From Ypsolopha sequella (lineage: Eukaryota > Arthropoda > Insecta > Lepidoptera > Ypsolophidae), in assembly GCA_934047225.1 (NCBI GenBank), contig OW203991.1, forward strand, positions 7,130,001 to 7,194,000: DNA of 64,000 nt. Direction: 5' to 3'. Each line of letters starts with the position of its first letter. Positions within the stretch are counted from its first letter, which is position 1. Both the position numbers and the translations under genes were made by a program. Shown here piece by piece: positions 43,323 to 53,410 of the stretch. The notes beneath the pieces were generated by a model. It did not search any database, was not told the origin of the DNA, and saw nothing but the letters and a program-made list of their open reading frames with translations.

Positions 43323-43931
43323 CAGTGTGTCCCTCGTACAAGTGCACATCCGAAAAAGGGTGAAACTAGACCTTATTTTATCGACAAAAAATGATTTTTT
43401 TTTAAAGAAAATTTGTTTTATAAATTAACGTTTTAAAAATTTTTTTGCCTACCACGGAGACTGCATAAAATACCTATGTCATAAATTTTGATCTATCGCG
43501 AATAATGCAATGAAATAAAACTGTTGTAAATTTGCATACCAAATCAAAAACAAAACATAATCAACTACCATTACCATAAAAATAATATCCTAAAAGATTA
43601 TTTCTTTAATTTTTTCGTCTTTTTTTTCAGTAATAGTCAATTTTTTCTAAATAATGTCCCAATTTTACTACACTTTTATTCCTATTTATCATTGCCTATT
43701 CCATTATCTTTCTAACAAAAAAAAACGACAACGTTTTATCATAAATACAATATTTTCTACGAGCGGTTAACCAAAGGCACCTCGCTCGCGTCCCATACAA
43801 AGATACCCAGGTGGAGTATTTTTTCAAGATTAAAAAAAAATTAAAAGGGGTTTTTTTTTTTTGTTTTTGTCGATATATTTAGATCTAGTTTCACCCACTT
43901 TCGGATGTGCACTTGTACAAGGGACACACTG
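43323..43931. mobile_element. 609 bp TIR element (CAGTGTGTCCC)
   Basis: The ends CAGTGTGTCCCTCGTACAAG and CTTGTACAAGGGACACACTG are inverted. Pairing continues with TGCACATCCGAAAAAGGGTG against CACCCACTTTCGGATGTGCA and CTAGA/TCTAG, about 48 bases in all. The right flank begins TA, the left flank is AC, so a TA target duplication is only half visible. No frame of note inside. Confidence 0.85.
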
Positions 43932-45208
43932 TATACCGATTGGTTGCCCGTTAAGGGTCCGTATAAGGTTAGATGCATAACTTCAAATGACCATTTCACA
44001 TTATGTAACTTAGTCAATTGGTTTAATAAAAATAATATAGGTAGTAGTTCAGGTTCTCTAAAAAGGCCGTATTTGCATAAATCACATTATGATTCAGTTC
44101 TAATGCCGTCTCTTTTGCATGCGTGAAAAAACTCTGACTCTATCCTACTTTCAAATCATTTTATGATTCACCCAAGTCGGCCTTTTTAGATCCCTTGTTC
44201 GTCTTAGAAAATAAGCTAAAGCTTTAATTTCGCTGGATAGAAAAAAATTACGAAGTGACCTCTAAATTTCATGTTTTTTCTATTCGTCTTAGTCTTAGAA
44301 TATTTTAATAATTTCATCTAGAAGCCCAGTTATTATATAAAAACTAAATTTTTCGTGAGCAGGTGTTTCTTGGTGGTCGTAACAGCCACGGCTGAGAGTG
44401 TGATATTTTAAACTAAAAGGAAACGTCATAGAGTTCAGTTCAGATTGATGCAAAATGAGGTGCTCAATCTGACTTCACATATGAAGTGCATACACCCTTA
44501 ACCAAAATTAGCCCAAAATCAGTTTTAATTATAATATTATAAAAAGAAACATAAGCTCATAAAATTAAAATTTAAGAATAAACAAATATCAGGATGTGAA
44601 GTTGCGAGAGTAAGTGTGAGCGAGTGTTTGTGAGGGAGGAGTGACAAGGTTTGTAAAGGGATGAAAGAGATGGCGTGTGTGATAGTTATAAGGGAATATG
44701 TGTGTCATGTCTGTCTGTTGGTCAATGTTGTCTGTTCAGTCCTGGTCCGTAGCGAGCACCAAGTGACCAGATGTATGAAGTTCCATTCAGTCAGCGGGGG
44801 ATGAAATGATTTGATGACACGATCGGTGAAGCATTTTGTTATGGGATCTGGCGTGTGTGGGGATGGGTACTGTGTTATTGGGTACAGTATATGTTGTGTG
44901 TTTCTTTTTTTATTTCCGTACACTTATTTCTAAACAAGGTTTACTTAAGAGCGTAGAGTTAGAAATAACGATGTGAATTTCGGAGTTGAGTCGTCTTTTT
45001 GTCTTGTTCGAAGAGGGAAAACGATATCTGAAACAAAAAATAAAATCTTTTTACACCTCCGTACTCTTAACAATTCTCATTTCTTACGGACTACAAATAA
45101 ATCGCAAGAATTTTCAAGAATCTTGCGTTAAGGCCCCGTACCAAGCTAATTGCACATTTTATTTATATACTATTGGCAGTTTATTATCATATTTAAAATA
45201 CAAATTAA
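43932..45208. other. No gene recognised
   Basis: AT-rich with a GT/AG-rich part at 44600-44900 (GAGTGTTTGTGAGGGAGG, GTGTGTGGGGATGGG). The fragment GCCGTCTCTTTTGCATGCGTG at 44106 belongs to the 39.2 kb MITE family. A 73-codon plus frame at 43905 and an 83-codon frame at 44986 have no recognisable domains. Confidence 0.3.
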
Positions 45209-45487
45209 TACTTCGAGCATGTATTTATGATATGTAGAACAAAGGCAATGATTTTCTTACGAGTGGTTTCGCAACAAGATTGTGAAAAACCCGCCTTTTT
45301 CTAATTAATCGAAACAGAAAACTTAAATTCAAAATTCACTCAAAAGTTATTCAACAAAACCTTATTACCTGTGTAATAAGGTTGTATATGCTGCCATCAC
45401 AAAGTTTCCATTAGTTCTTAATTTCCATTTGACTCTTAAGAAAATTATTGCCTTTGTTCTACATATCATAAATATATGCTCGAAGTA
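45209..45487. mobile_element. 279 bp foldback element
   Basis: Left CTTCGAGCATGTATTTATGA, TATGTAGAACAAAGGCAAT and right ATTGCCTTTGTTCTACATAT, CATAAATATATGCTCGAAG are complementary over about 40 bases with one or two mismatches. The interior includes AACAAAACCTTATTACCTGT and GTAATAAGGTTG, itself a small hairpin. Confidence 0.85.
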
Positions 45488-45515
45488 TGGATACCGTCTT
45501 TGAGACCACTTTTAG

Positions 45516-46076
45516 CAGTGGCGGATTCAGAAACATATTCTTTGGAGGGCTCATGGGAGTTTTGATCGAGCTTTTTCAGGAAATGTCATATAGTAAATAT
45601 CATATCCTGTACTAATTTCATAAAAATTAGGGTGAGTTGACATCATAAATATTTTAAAAACGGATATAACTCACTTTTTTATTATCTTGCACAGACAACA
45701 AAAAGTCAGTTGAGTCCGATTTTAAAATATTTATATCCTGAATTATTAAAATACGGGTAGGTAAGTAAATTTAAGACTGTAGTACAACAAAATGCCCAAA
45801 AATATGTGTATACACCTGAAAATGTAAAACATGGAGATCTAGATTTAAGTAACAACAACCGCTAAATGTGCCCAAATCTATGTTTTAACACAATAAAATT
45901 TCATTCATTCATTCACATAACTGGCGAAATAGTTGACATTGGCTGCCTTTGCCAAAATTAAAATTGAATTGAACATTAGTAGGAAATTGTGATAATATAA
46001 TAATATGTGTGGGTCTTATAACGTATATTTGGGGGGAGCTTCAGCTCCCTTAGCCTCTCCCCTGGATCTGCTACTG
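45516..46076. mobile_element. hAT-like element, 561 bp (CAGTGGCGGATTCAG)
   Basis: Ends CAGTGGCGGATTCAG and CTGGATCTGCTACTG are imperfect inverted repeats. Flanking octamers ACTTTTAG (45508-45515) and ACTTTGAG (46077-46084) agree at 7 of 8 positions. Near 45885-45915 AATAAAATTTCATTCATTC with an ATTC run looks like the 3' tail of a retroposon nested within. No transposase frame. Confidence 0.75.
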
Positions 46077-46269
46077 ACTTTGAGTAGGTAGTCGGAAGTC
46101 TAGGGACATGGTGGCGACTTGCCACTCAACGAGCTAGCGACCGAGACGGTGATGTCTTCGACTTCGCTGACCAGGGTTGTGCAGGAAAATAAAGGACAAA
46201 TTTAGTAGACTTGCTTGCTTAAATTACATAGAAGTAAAGCTAGTAAAGAGAAGAGTAACACTAAAGAAA

Positions 46270-46430
46270 TATTTTTTAGGTTATAATAATGATAAGTTAT
46301 AATAATAAGTTATAAATTTTTAGATAGGAGTGATCTCATGGATCATGGATAAACCCTGAGGGGTTTTTGTGATCCATTTAATGCTTATTACTATTTTGTT
46401 GTGAATAAATAAACTAAAAAAAATAAACAA
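46270..46430 (+). repeat. Probable retroposon 3' end with an A-rich tail
   Basis: GGATCATGGATAAACCCTGA and GGGGTTTTTGTGATCCATTT form a short inverted pair, followed by GTGAATAAATAAACTAAAAA. The layout of a hairpin and an A-rich end suggests a retroposon terminus; no frame is linked to it. Confidence 0.35.
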
Positions 46431-46654
46431 AGATTTTGCGATATTATACTCGCCTTTTTAAAAAATTAAAAATAATTAACATTTCCGAGCCTCTATATCT
46501 TTGAAGTAGCATTATTTGTGAAAAAAAATCTTTATATGTTTAAAAAAGCGAGTGATCTGTATCCCAGAAATACAAGTAACTCCAACAGATTAGTTCTTGA
46601 CTGTTAGCCTAGGACTGAATAGTATAAAAGAAACTGTTATGTTATGTGCATTAA

Positions 46655-46771
46655 AAATTTAATAAATTGCCAAAAGAGATGGTTGAGCTTCGTCTAAATA
46701 TGTTTAAAGACAAGTTAAAACAATGGCTATTAGATAAATGTTATTACAGTCTGACAGCCTACTTAGAATAA
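46655..46771 (+). pseudogene. LINE RT C-terminal fragment
   Basis: The frame FNKLPKEMVELRLNMFKDKL, KQWLLDKCYYSLTAYLE, then TAA, matches the end of the ORF2 protein in several insect LINE groups (F/Y-N-K-L-P-x-E-x-x-x-L...F-K-x-x-L-K-x-x-L-L-x-K-x-Y-Y). Upstream frames are broken. The 3' UTR probably runs on to about 46950. Confidence 0.6.
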
Positions 46772-46801
46772 TAAGAAATTATAATAAACACTTAAATTAA
46801 A

Positions 46802-46847
46802 ACATTTATATAATTTGTAGGACACATCCTACAAATTATATAAATGT
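46802..46847. repeat. Perfect 21 bp hairpin
   Basis: ACATTTATATAATTTGTAGG plus A faces T plus CCTACAAATTATATAAATGT across a 4-base loop (CACA). It lies in the 3' flank of the LINE fragment and may be part of that element's 3' UTR. Confidence 0.8.
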
Positions 46848-47589
46848 CACAACATTGTGTGAATGTAATCTGTAAATTTTTCTTTTTTTAATGACACCAT
46901 TTGAGATTTGACATGCATGCTAAATTAATTAAATATATCAAGCCCTTAACTTCATTGACCAAAATATTTGTATGCTAAATTAATATTAGCTGATTAAGAC
47001 TGTACCTGAGCCTAGAGCATGACCAACTCCAGGTCCAGGAAGAAATTCGGACTCTCCTTGTATTGAAAAAAATATATTTGGTTTATTAATCTTTTCTCAA
47101 GGAATCTTACGTATATTCAATGTACTAAGATTTATACTTTTGCCAAAAAAAATGTTTTACACGCTCTTTTTTTTTTGGTTTTCAAACGTTCGCTTCAAGA
47201 ACGCGGTTAAGAGATCTACTTGTTTTTTTTTTCATAAAATAGGTAATAGAAATATGAAGGTATATCACCTAAATTCAATATTTTTTTCACTACAACATAT
47301 TTTAGTATGAGCTAAAAACAAAGCACCAATTTCTTGTTTCGCTGATCACGCTCACGCGTGATCACTAGTATTACGGGTCCAAGAAAAAGAGAAAAGAAAT
47401 AAAGTCTTTCCCATTAGACTAATTGTGCTGGACGGGTAATAAAAAAAGTTGCTAGGGTATGCCATCCTCTTAAGGCGCTCATTTTTCTTTATAATTTATA
47501 ACACCACCATTTTGTACCCTTATCAATGCAAATGATAAGGGTGAAAAATGACTTACCTATTCTATTCTATTCACACTGAACAAGTTTTC

Positions 47590-47672
47590 CAAAGGAAGCA
47601 GTGATAGCTCAGTCGGTAGGATGCCAGGCTTTCAATCTTTAGACCCGGGTTCGAACCTGTTCGTTCTGCCTA
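47590..47672 (+). repeat. tRNA-derived SINE head
   Basis: TAGCTCAGTCGGTAGGATGC fits an RNA polymerase III A box and D arm, and GACCCGGGTTCGAACCTG a B box and T loop, at about the spacing found in a tRNA. Acceptor and T stems do not pair well, so this is not a functional tRNA gene but the promoter-bearing head of a tRNA-derived SINE. The body downstream to about 47760 has no recognised tail. Confidence 0.6.
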
Positions 47673-48471
47673 TCGAGCATGCACCAAATTAGTTTTTTCG
47701 GAATTTATGTGCACTGTTTTTTTATACTAACCCTTGCTTAACGGTAAAGTAAACTTGCATACCCTAAAAGCGTGTATTTGTCTCCGAAATTTGGCAATAT
47801 GGTATTACCCCTATCAGTTGGGACGTGAAAATCGTCGGTGAAAAGAGGGTGTAATTTACTAGGAAACACCCGGATCTCCCTAGGGAATATATAGGTACAT
47901 AAACATATATAGGTACATAGATGCCAGAAACATGGCGGTAGTACGCATCCATATGGACAAGAAGAAAACAGTTGTTTCATACATTTTGGTCGAGTAGCCA
48001 CGTAAAGCTGATTATTTTTTGACGATTCGAGGTTTGGCTCCATACTATGGTCGAGTACTATCTCCAGTTTCCGGCTTCCTCAACTTCTTCTTAACACCCT
48101 GTATTTATCGTGACGGTATAATTTTCGTTACCTTATGTTTTTTAAAATAATACATTTACCCTGAAACTGCCGCGGAAGCCTTCTAGGACATTTTGAATGA
48201 TCGACACGTATGTTCGCTCCCAAAGAGATCTCAATAAGAACCTAGCTTATCTAAGACCGTCTAAACAGTAAGTCTTGCCTTATCTCGCGTGCTAGAGGTT
48301 ATATTGGTCGGTTATTAGAGATTGTATTCTTTTATACGATCAACTTTTTCTATGGAGCCAACCCTGAAATAGTCAAAAAAATATTAGCTATTGCATAAAT
48401 TTTTGTCAAGTAAACGTACCTACCTTTTCTATGAGAAAGCTGACTTTTTTTACGATTTCTACACAGTATCA
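47673..48471. other. No gene recognised
   Basis: A 101-codon minus-strand frame (47738-48043) has no known domain. AAAAGCGTGTATTTGTCTCC at 47766 is similar to the complement of 50752-50785, which marks it as part of a dispersed repeat. An exon-like stretch at 48160-48260 is discussed under rejected items. Confidence 0.3.
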
Positions 48472-48643
48472 GTAGCCTAAGCATGAACACATCTCCGTAT
48501 AGTTGCGTTTTAAACTACATCAAAATCGTATAGAGTCTGGGAAACCGCTCCAAGCGGACAGTAGCGGAACTAACAGCTACGTATGGCAACCTAAGTTTAG
48601 TTTCAAACGCAACTATACGCAGATGTTTTTATGTTTTGGCTAC
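48472..48643. mobile_element. 172 bp palindromic MITE, copy 2 (GTAGCCTAAGCATGAA)
   Basis: Ends GTAGCCTAAGCATGAACACA and ATGTTTTGGCTAC face each other. Inner sequences CCGCTCCAAGCGGACAGTAG and CTACGTATGGCAACCTAAGT are the counterparts of those at 21798-21968, in the reverse order. Confidence 0.75.
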
Positions 48644-49266
48644 TGGAGATATGGTAAGGGGGGGAGTGGCGCTTGCGAACGCATGAGGGCAAATGTAGGC
48701 CTCATGCGAGATCCAATGTCAGTGTCAATAGAGATGTGTTGTGTTGTCCGTAGCTACAAGTTGATGCACCGCCCTATTTTTGCATGTGTACTATTAGTGT
48801 GCGTCAGAAATGAGTACGAGTGTCGTACTTATAGTTGTTATGTTTGGCGGTGAAATAAGTGGGAGGAAACGTGGAGGCTAGAGACATCTGAACACGAAAT
48901 ATATCCATAGCTTCCGACTTTTTAACGACAAAAAATTCACCTATATACTTCCATTTTACCCGTTAATTTTATTGAAAAGTGTTTCAGGATATAACTAATC
49001 AAAAAATTTATATTTAATTTGAACAAAGTAATATTTTCTGCCTGATTGCCAACCCTATTACTTAAGAGGCAGCCCCTCACTAATTTGTTAAGATCCGAGC
49101 GGCCCGCATCTTTGATTAGGAATCTATAACGCACCCTACAGGCGGGCGGAACCTGTGCAGGTTATATGTATGTGTACTTGGATAGAGTTGTGATGGTATT
49201 GCTCATTTATCAATTTCCAAGGGTGAATTTAATATGCTAGTATAAATAAGTCTACGATATAGTATA

Positions 49267-49432
49267 GTTAAGGCGATATGTAAAATTAACAATATATCAT
49301 TGCAGTATAGAAACGCAGAAAGAAAAGTAAATCTGGATGTTAGGAGCTCTGAACCGGGATTCAGATCCAGATTTACTTTTCTTTCTGCGTTTCTATACTG
49401 CAATGTTAATTTATATCTCCTTGCGATGGATA
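49267..49432. mobile_element. Near-perfect hairpin element inserted in a TTAAGGCG repeat
   Basis: A perfect 41 bp inverted repeat, 49298-49338 and 49365-49405, begins CATTGCAGTATAGAAACGCA and is separated by only 26 bases. Outside it, TTAAGGCGATATGTAAAATT on the left and TTAATTTATATCTCCTTGCG on the right are still partly complementary. The outer part resembles the ends of the TTAAGGCG family, so this may be a derivative whose centre became a hairpin. Confidence 0.85.
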
Positions 49433-49482
49433 AATCGCCAAGTGTTCAAACATAGACATTTATTTCTGTCATAGTTTCGATA

Positions 49483-49896
49483 TGTAAAAGTTTTAGCGTC
49501 CCTTTTACTCAGTATGTGAAAAAACCCTCAGTGCGAGAGGGACGGATTCGAGGAAAAGTATCAAAAAGTCCGTTTTTTATTAATATAAAATGTACTAAAG
49601 TTGCTATCAAAATTTCGTTTAACCCGGTCCTAGATACTGTTAAAACCCATCCAATAAAAATAATTGCAGTCCATATGTCATTCCAAATTGTCAAACCAGG
49701 AGAATTGGTGTCGAAAAAGACCTCATTTCAATAAATATTTTTATCGAGCCGAATTGCTACAATCGCGTTTCTGTTCAACAGGTCCCTAGAAAAAAAATCC
49801 AAAAATAATATACTATTTTATCAAAATAATACATTGTTTACTGAAGTAGATATGCAAGTTATAAAAGTGTCGATTTTTATTTCCGTAGCGCCTTAA
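49483..49896 (-). mobile_element. TTAAGGCG-family TIR element, reverse copy
   Basis: ATGTAAAAGTTTTAGCGTCC, GAGGGACGGATTCGAGG, then GAGAATTGGTGTCGAAAAAG and TTCCGTAGCGCCTTAAG match the copy at 38814-39217 read backwards. The outermost TTAAGGCG of its left end is missing. Confidence 0.75.
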
Positions 49897-50628
49897 GGAA
49901 TCAAGGACGTAGCTAGAAAAAATATTTTCTCACTCCGAAGTAGAGTCACCTATAGTGATGTCCAAATAAATAAATACGAAATATGAATATGAAATAAACC
50001 TATTTTTAAACGATTGACGGTTGTGACGCTATTAAGTATTTTTAAAACTGATCGCCATAATTCAAACAGATAAAAACGCAGTCACTTTTCTGTCCACTCT
50101 GCTGTTGATACTAGCATGTCGGTGACGAATGACGAGTGGCACCAACCCATAAGATTTTCCCCACATTTTCCCCTACTAAAAATCTCTCAAGTTTTTACTT
50201 AAAAAAATCATTCGGTGAATCACTTTAAAAGTAGTTCGCTAACTTCATCTCGGTAAAAAAAGGTGTTGTTATTTAGTTACTACATAAAAAAGTAATAACC
50301 GAGGAATCTCGTTGGATACAGCTAATACAAAGTAATTTTAACTTATACAGTTAAATTTATAGTGGCGACCTGCGAATGAATTGTAAAATTTGCTGGCTTT
50401 TTTTTATTTTTGATTTTTTTTCTCTCTGTCAATGAGAATAACATAAAGAAAGATCGCAACAGCTGTTGTTAAGAAAATGAGATACCTACTCCGACAAATT
50501 CTGCTATTCTGATAATGCCAAAAAACCGTCACGACATATCCCTCCGAGGGGTGTGAGAGCTGTTTCCGAGTGTGTACTGTCACTGGAAAAAATCAACACT
50601 TGTACTCTTTTCACCTGTGGTAGAGTTT

Positions 50629-50747
50629 AACCAATCGTTGGGGTCTACCAATCGTTGGGGTCAACCAATCGTTGGGTCAACCAATCGTTGGGGTCAACCA
50701 ATCTTTGGGGTCAACTAATCGTAGGGGTCAACCAATCGTTGGGGTCA
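50629..50747. repeat. Minisatellite, 7 x 17 bp
   Basis: Seven units of AACCAATCGTTGGGGTC or close variants; one unit is 16 bases long. The core CCAATCGTTGG is nearly palindromic. The array is followed at 50752 by a dispersed-repeat fragment. Confidence 0.9.
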
Positions 50748-51329
50748 ACGCCTTATCGCCATACTTCGGGGACAAATACGTGCTTTTTAGTAGGTTTAAG
50801 CCGATATTACACTATCATCTTTAAAGGATCCATCGTCGAATTTTCTCTATGGAAAGTGATCGTAATAGGGGATCCCTTTTCATACAAAATTGATCAAACA
50901 TTGATCAAAGAAAGCTGGTAATTGTGTAATATCGGCCTTACCTCGCTGTGTTTCATTTCAATGCTCAGCAAGTTGTCTGTAGTATATTTTGGATTTGAAC
51001 CCAAACCTCAAGATTGAGAGGCCTAGAAATACATACCGACTTAGCAACCGCAGACTGTTTTTTAATATTCAAATACACTTATTTCAAAATTTCAACCACT
51101 CCAATAGCAAGAAATTTCCGAGCAATTAATCAAATAGCCGAACACAGTGGAGGCTGAAACAAGTTTGAAGTGAGCGTCTTATGTTATTAATACTTGGCAA
51201 CAAACAGCGGCGCTAGGCCTCCAGTAACTGCTGTAAGCACTGGCTCACCAAGTAGAGGAACGGTGGATGTGAATGTAGCTGTAACTGAAAATACACACAT
51301 CCTATAATTTTACTACGGGGTGTAGCAGC

Positions 51330-51480
51330 TAACGGCGGCGAGCTGATGCCGGGCTCGTCTGTGGAGGTACCACCATCTTACACACAAACCCTCTTGAAGT
51401 TATTCGGGGGAGAGTAAGAGAACAACTCTCAAACAGGCACCACTAGGTGACTCACCATGCATGCGACCGATTGATAGCGG
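51330..51480 (+). mobile_element. SINE head fragment, same family as 21000-21325
   Basis: GAGCTGATGCCGGGCTCGTC, GTGGAGGTACCACCATCTTA, ATTCGGGGGAGAGTAAGAGA and GATAGCGGTATATCTATATC follow in the order seen on the minus strand at 21.0-21.3 kb. The 3' part is missing. Confidence 0.65.
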
Positions 51481-51510
51481 TATATCTATATCCAATTCTC
51501 GGCCATTATA

Positions 51511-52247
51511 CAGGTTGCTCTGAAATTCGACCTATTCCTTGAAAGGGGTTATGCTAGAGATCATTTCCAACAAATAATGCCTATCCGTCAGAGATCGAAG
51601 ATGACCGACATAGCCTGCCGAATCAGTAAGTTGAAGTGGCAGTGGACTGGCCATATTTGTCGCCGACGTGATAACCATTGGGGCCGTAAGGCATTGGAAT
51701 GGAGACCACGTACAGCAAAGCACAGCGTAGGCCGCCCTCGTGCCCGCTGGACTAACGATATGAAGGACGCTGCGGGTGGCGGCTGGATGAGGATGACTGG
51801 GGACCGCCAAGAGTGGCGTAATATTGGAGAGGCCTATGTCCAGCAGTGGAAGAATACGAGCTGATGGATGGATGGAATGCCTATCAACTAGGGGTCGAAA
51901 ATGATACATATTGTTCAAGTAAAACACGTCAATGTTTCAAAATAAAATTTTCTTTCCATTTAATTTTATTTCTGAGATTATGGGAATTCAGGATATATAT
52001 TTTTTTAATGCTCACTCAATCGCACAATCATTAATCAGAAAAACAACAAATAAGTGCCGAGATAGGAATAGTTATTTTTAAATTATTTGTTTTTGATTAC
52101 CAGTATGAAAGTTTGAAAAATATATTAAAAACATTCGTAACTTGGAGACCATTGATTTTCAACCCCTAGTTGATAGGGCTTAATTTTTTGGAAAAGGGTT
52201 CTAGTATAAATCCTTACAAGGAATAGGTCGAATTTTCGAGCAACCTG
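51511..52247. mobile_element. TIR element with TA target duplication, split by an RTE insertion
   Basis: Ends CAGGTTGCTCTGAAATTCGA and TCGAATTTTCGAGCAACCTG, continuing CCTATTCCTT / AAGGAATAGG, are inverted over about 31 bases with one mismatch. TA lies directly outside both ends (51509-51510, 52248-52249). Without the RTE fragment and its duplication it would be about 437 bases. Confidence 0.85.
51586..51875 (+). mobile_element. RTE-type retrotransposon, 5'-truncated, with 10 bp target duplication
   Basis: A frame reading SKMTDIACRISKLKWQWTGH, ICRRRDNHWGRKALEWRPR, VGRPRARWTNDMKDAAGG and GEAYVQQWKNTS then a TGA is the C-terminal end of an RTE-clade reverse transcriptase protein, known from many lepidopteran genomes. 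It ends in GATGGATGG. AATGCCTATC occurs immediately before (51576-51585) and after (51876-51885), marking the insertion. The surviving frame is intact, so the insertion may be recent. Confidence 0.88.
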
Positions 52248-52274
52248 TAACTATAAAACAGACGGGCAGCGGGG

Positions 52275-52435
52275 CGTCACTGAGTTTTTGCACTCTGCGC
52301 TCACAAACTCACCTGCTCAGCGTGTGTGAGTATGGGCATATCTTCTAGGAGGAACGCCAACAGTAGCGAAATCTTGGAAACGCCTATTTTCAGCAGTGGA
52401 CGAATCAGGCTGATGGATGGATATTTTGGATGGAT
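52275..52435 (+). repeat. SINE/RTE 3' part
   Basis: CACCTGCTCAGCGTGTGTGA, GAGTATGGGCATATCTTCTA, GTAGCGAAATCTTGGAAACG and a GATGGATGG-like end match the 3' half of the SINE at 21.0-21.3 kb. Confidence 0.6.
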
Positions 52436-53280
52436 TTTAGCAGCTAAACAACCAAGGTTGCAAACCATTTCAAGAGCGTTGCAGTTTATTGCAGCTGATC
52501 TTAAAATCTTTAGATTTCACTAAAATGTAAGATTTTACTAAAAGAGTGTTCATCATGACGAAATAAATATAAGATACAGCTGAGATTCTATTTATTTTTA
52601 CGAGAAAAACAAAACTGAACTTTTCAGTCAACCTAAGAGTGAACTTCTCTCTGGTTATTTTTTCTCATAAAAATCAAAGTGAGTTTTCAGCTTTAATATT
52701 TATTTCTTTAGATTTTGTTTTAGGCTATCAAAAATGTTGTATCGATATATATTCATAGTAATAAAAGCTTAACAACCTTAAAATATTTTAGTTTAGACAG
52801 CACTTAAACTAAACTAAAAGCCTCCAGAACATAATAAAGTCGTGCAATCATCCGTCCTATTTAGACTTTTTGAAAAACAAACGCTCAAAACCTGTGCCGG
52901 AATATTCTTATTTAGCCGTTACTGCGCAGATTGCTACGTCACGTCGTAGCAAACTGCTTAGCTGTTATTAATTTAATGTCAATAATTTTCATTGTCTTCC
53001 GTTTTCTACAAGAGTGAGTATTGTTAGATCAAGTTGTGCCATCTCAGGTAATAAGTAAGCTACGGTCTCAGCTTAAATGCTTCTACTTGCCACCCGTAAA
53101 CAAACGAGTAGAGATGGGAAAAACGGATTTGTCGATAAAATGGTAGACTCATAATAAACAATATCAGTAGGTTCGCAGAATCACTTGAAACTTCGTAAGA
53201 ATGGCGCCTAAGTGTTACGAAATACAACTGTTTTTGTTTCATTCAAATATTCGAAATAGTTTCAAAGTTATAGACATTGG
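52436..53280. other. No gene recognised
   Basis: AT-rich. A piece of the 40086 MITE family (TTAGTTTAGACAGCACTTAAAC split here as TTAGTTTAGACAGCACTT) lies near 52788. The stretch ends at the GC-richer block upstream of the SWIM/YqaJ gene. Confidence 0.3.
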
Positions 53281-53289
53281 AAGTTGAAC

Positions 53290-53410
53290 AAAAATTCAAA
53301 TGTCCGTGAAAGCGCGCGGTTCGCGTGTGACGTAGTTGTACAGGTCCCGCCCACTTGCACCGCGTGGTGCCTCGCGCGCTCGCCGGTTCGCCACGAACAC
53401 AAGTACTGAT
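53290..53410 (+). promoter_or_regulatory. GC-rich, CpG-rich block, possible promoter of the SWIM/YqaJ gene
   Basis: AAAGCGCGCGGTTCGCGTGT, TCCCGCCCACTTGCACCGCG and CTCGCGCGCTCGCCGG form a strong GC peak about 150 bases upstream of the first coding exon of the gene below. No TATA box is evident. Position and composition fit a promoter or 5' UTR; no direct proof. Confidence 0.35.

Noticed and set aside
46090..46190. GC-richer minus-strand segment near 46.1 kb taken as an exon
   Set aside because: Each frame is short or stopped and the supposed acceptor is weak; no similarity to DLST or another protein.
47604..47671. A tRNA gene
   Set aside because: A and B boxes are present, but acceptor and T-stem pairing fails and the anticodon arm is not clear. 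Better read as the head of a tRNA-derived SINE.
48160..48260. Exon-like minus-strand frame ending in GGCAGTTTCAGG before GTAAAT, considered as the missing DLST presequence exon
   Set aside because: The phase at the donor does not fit the exon at 38573 without a stop (AGG GCT GAA TAA), and no start codon lies upstream in frame.
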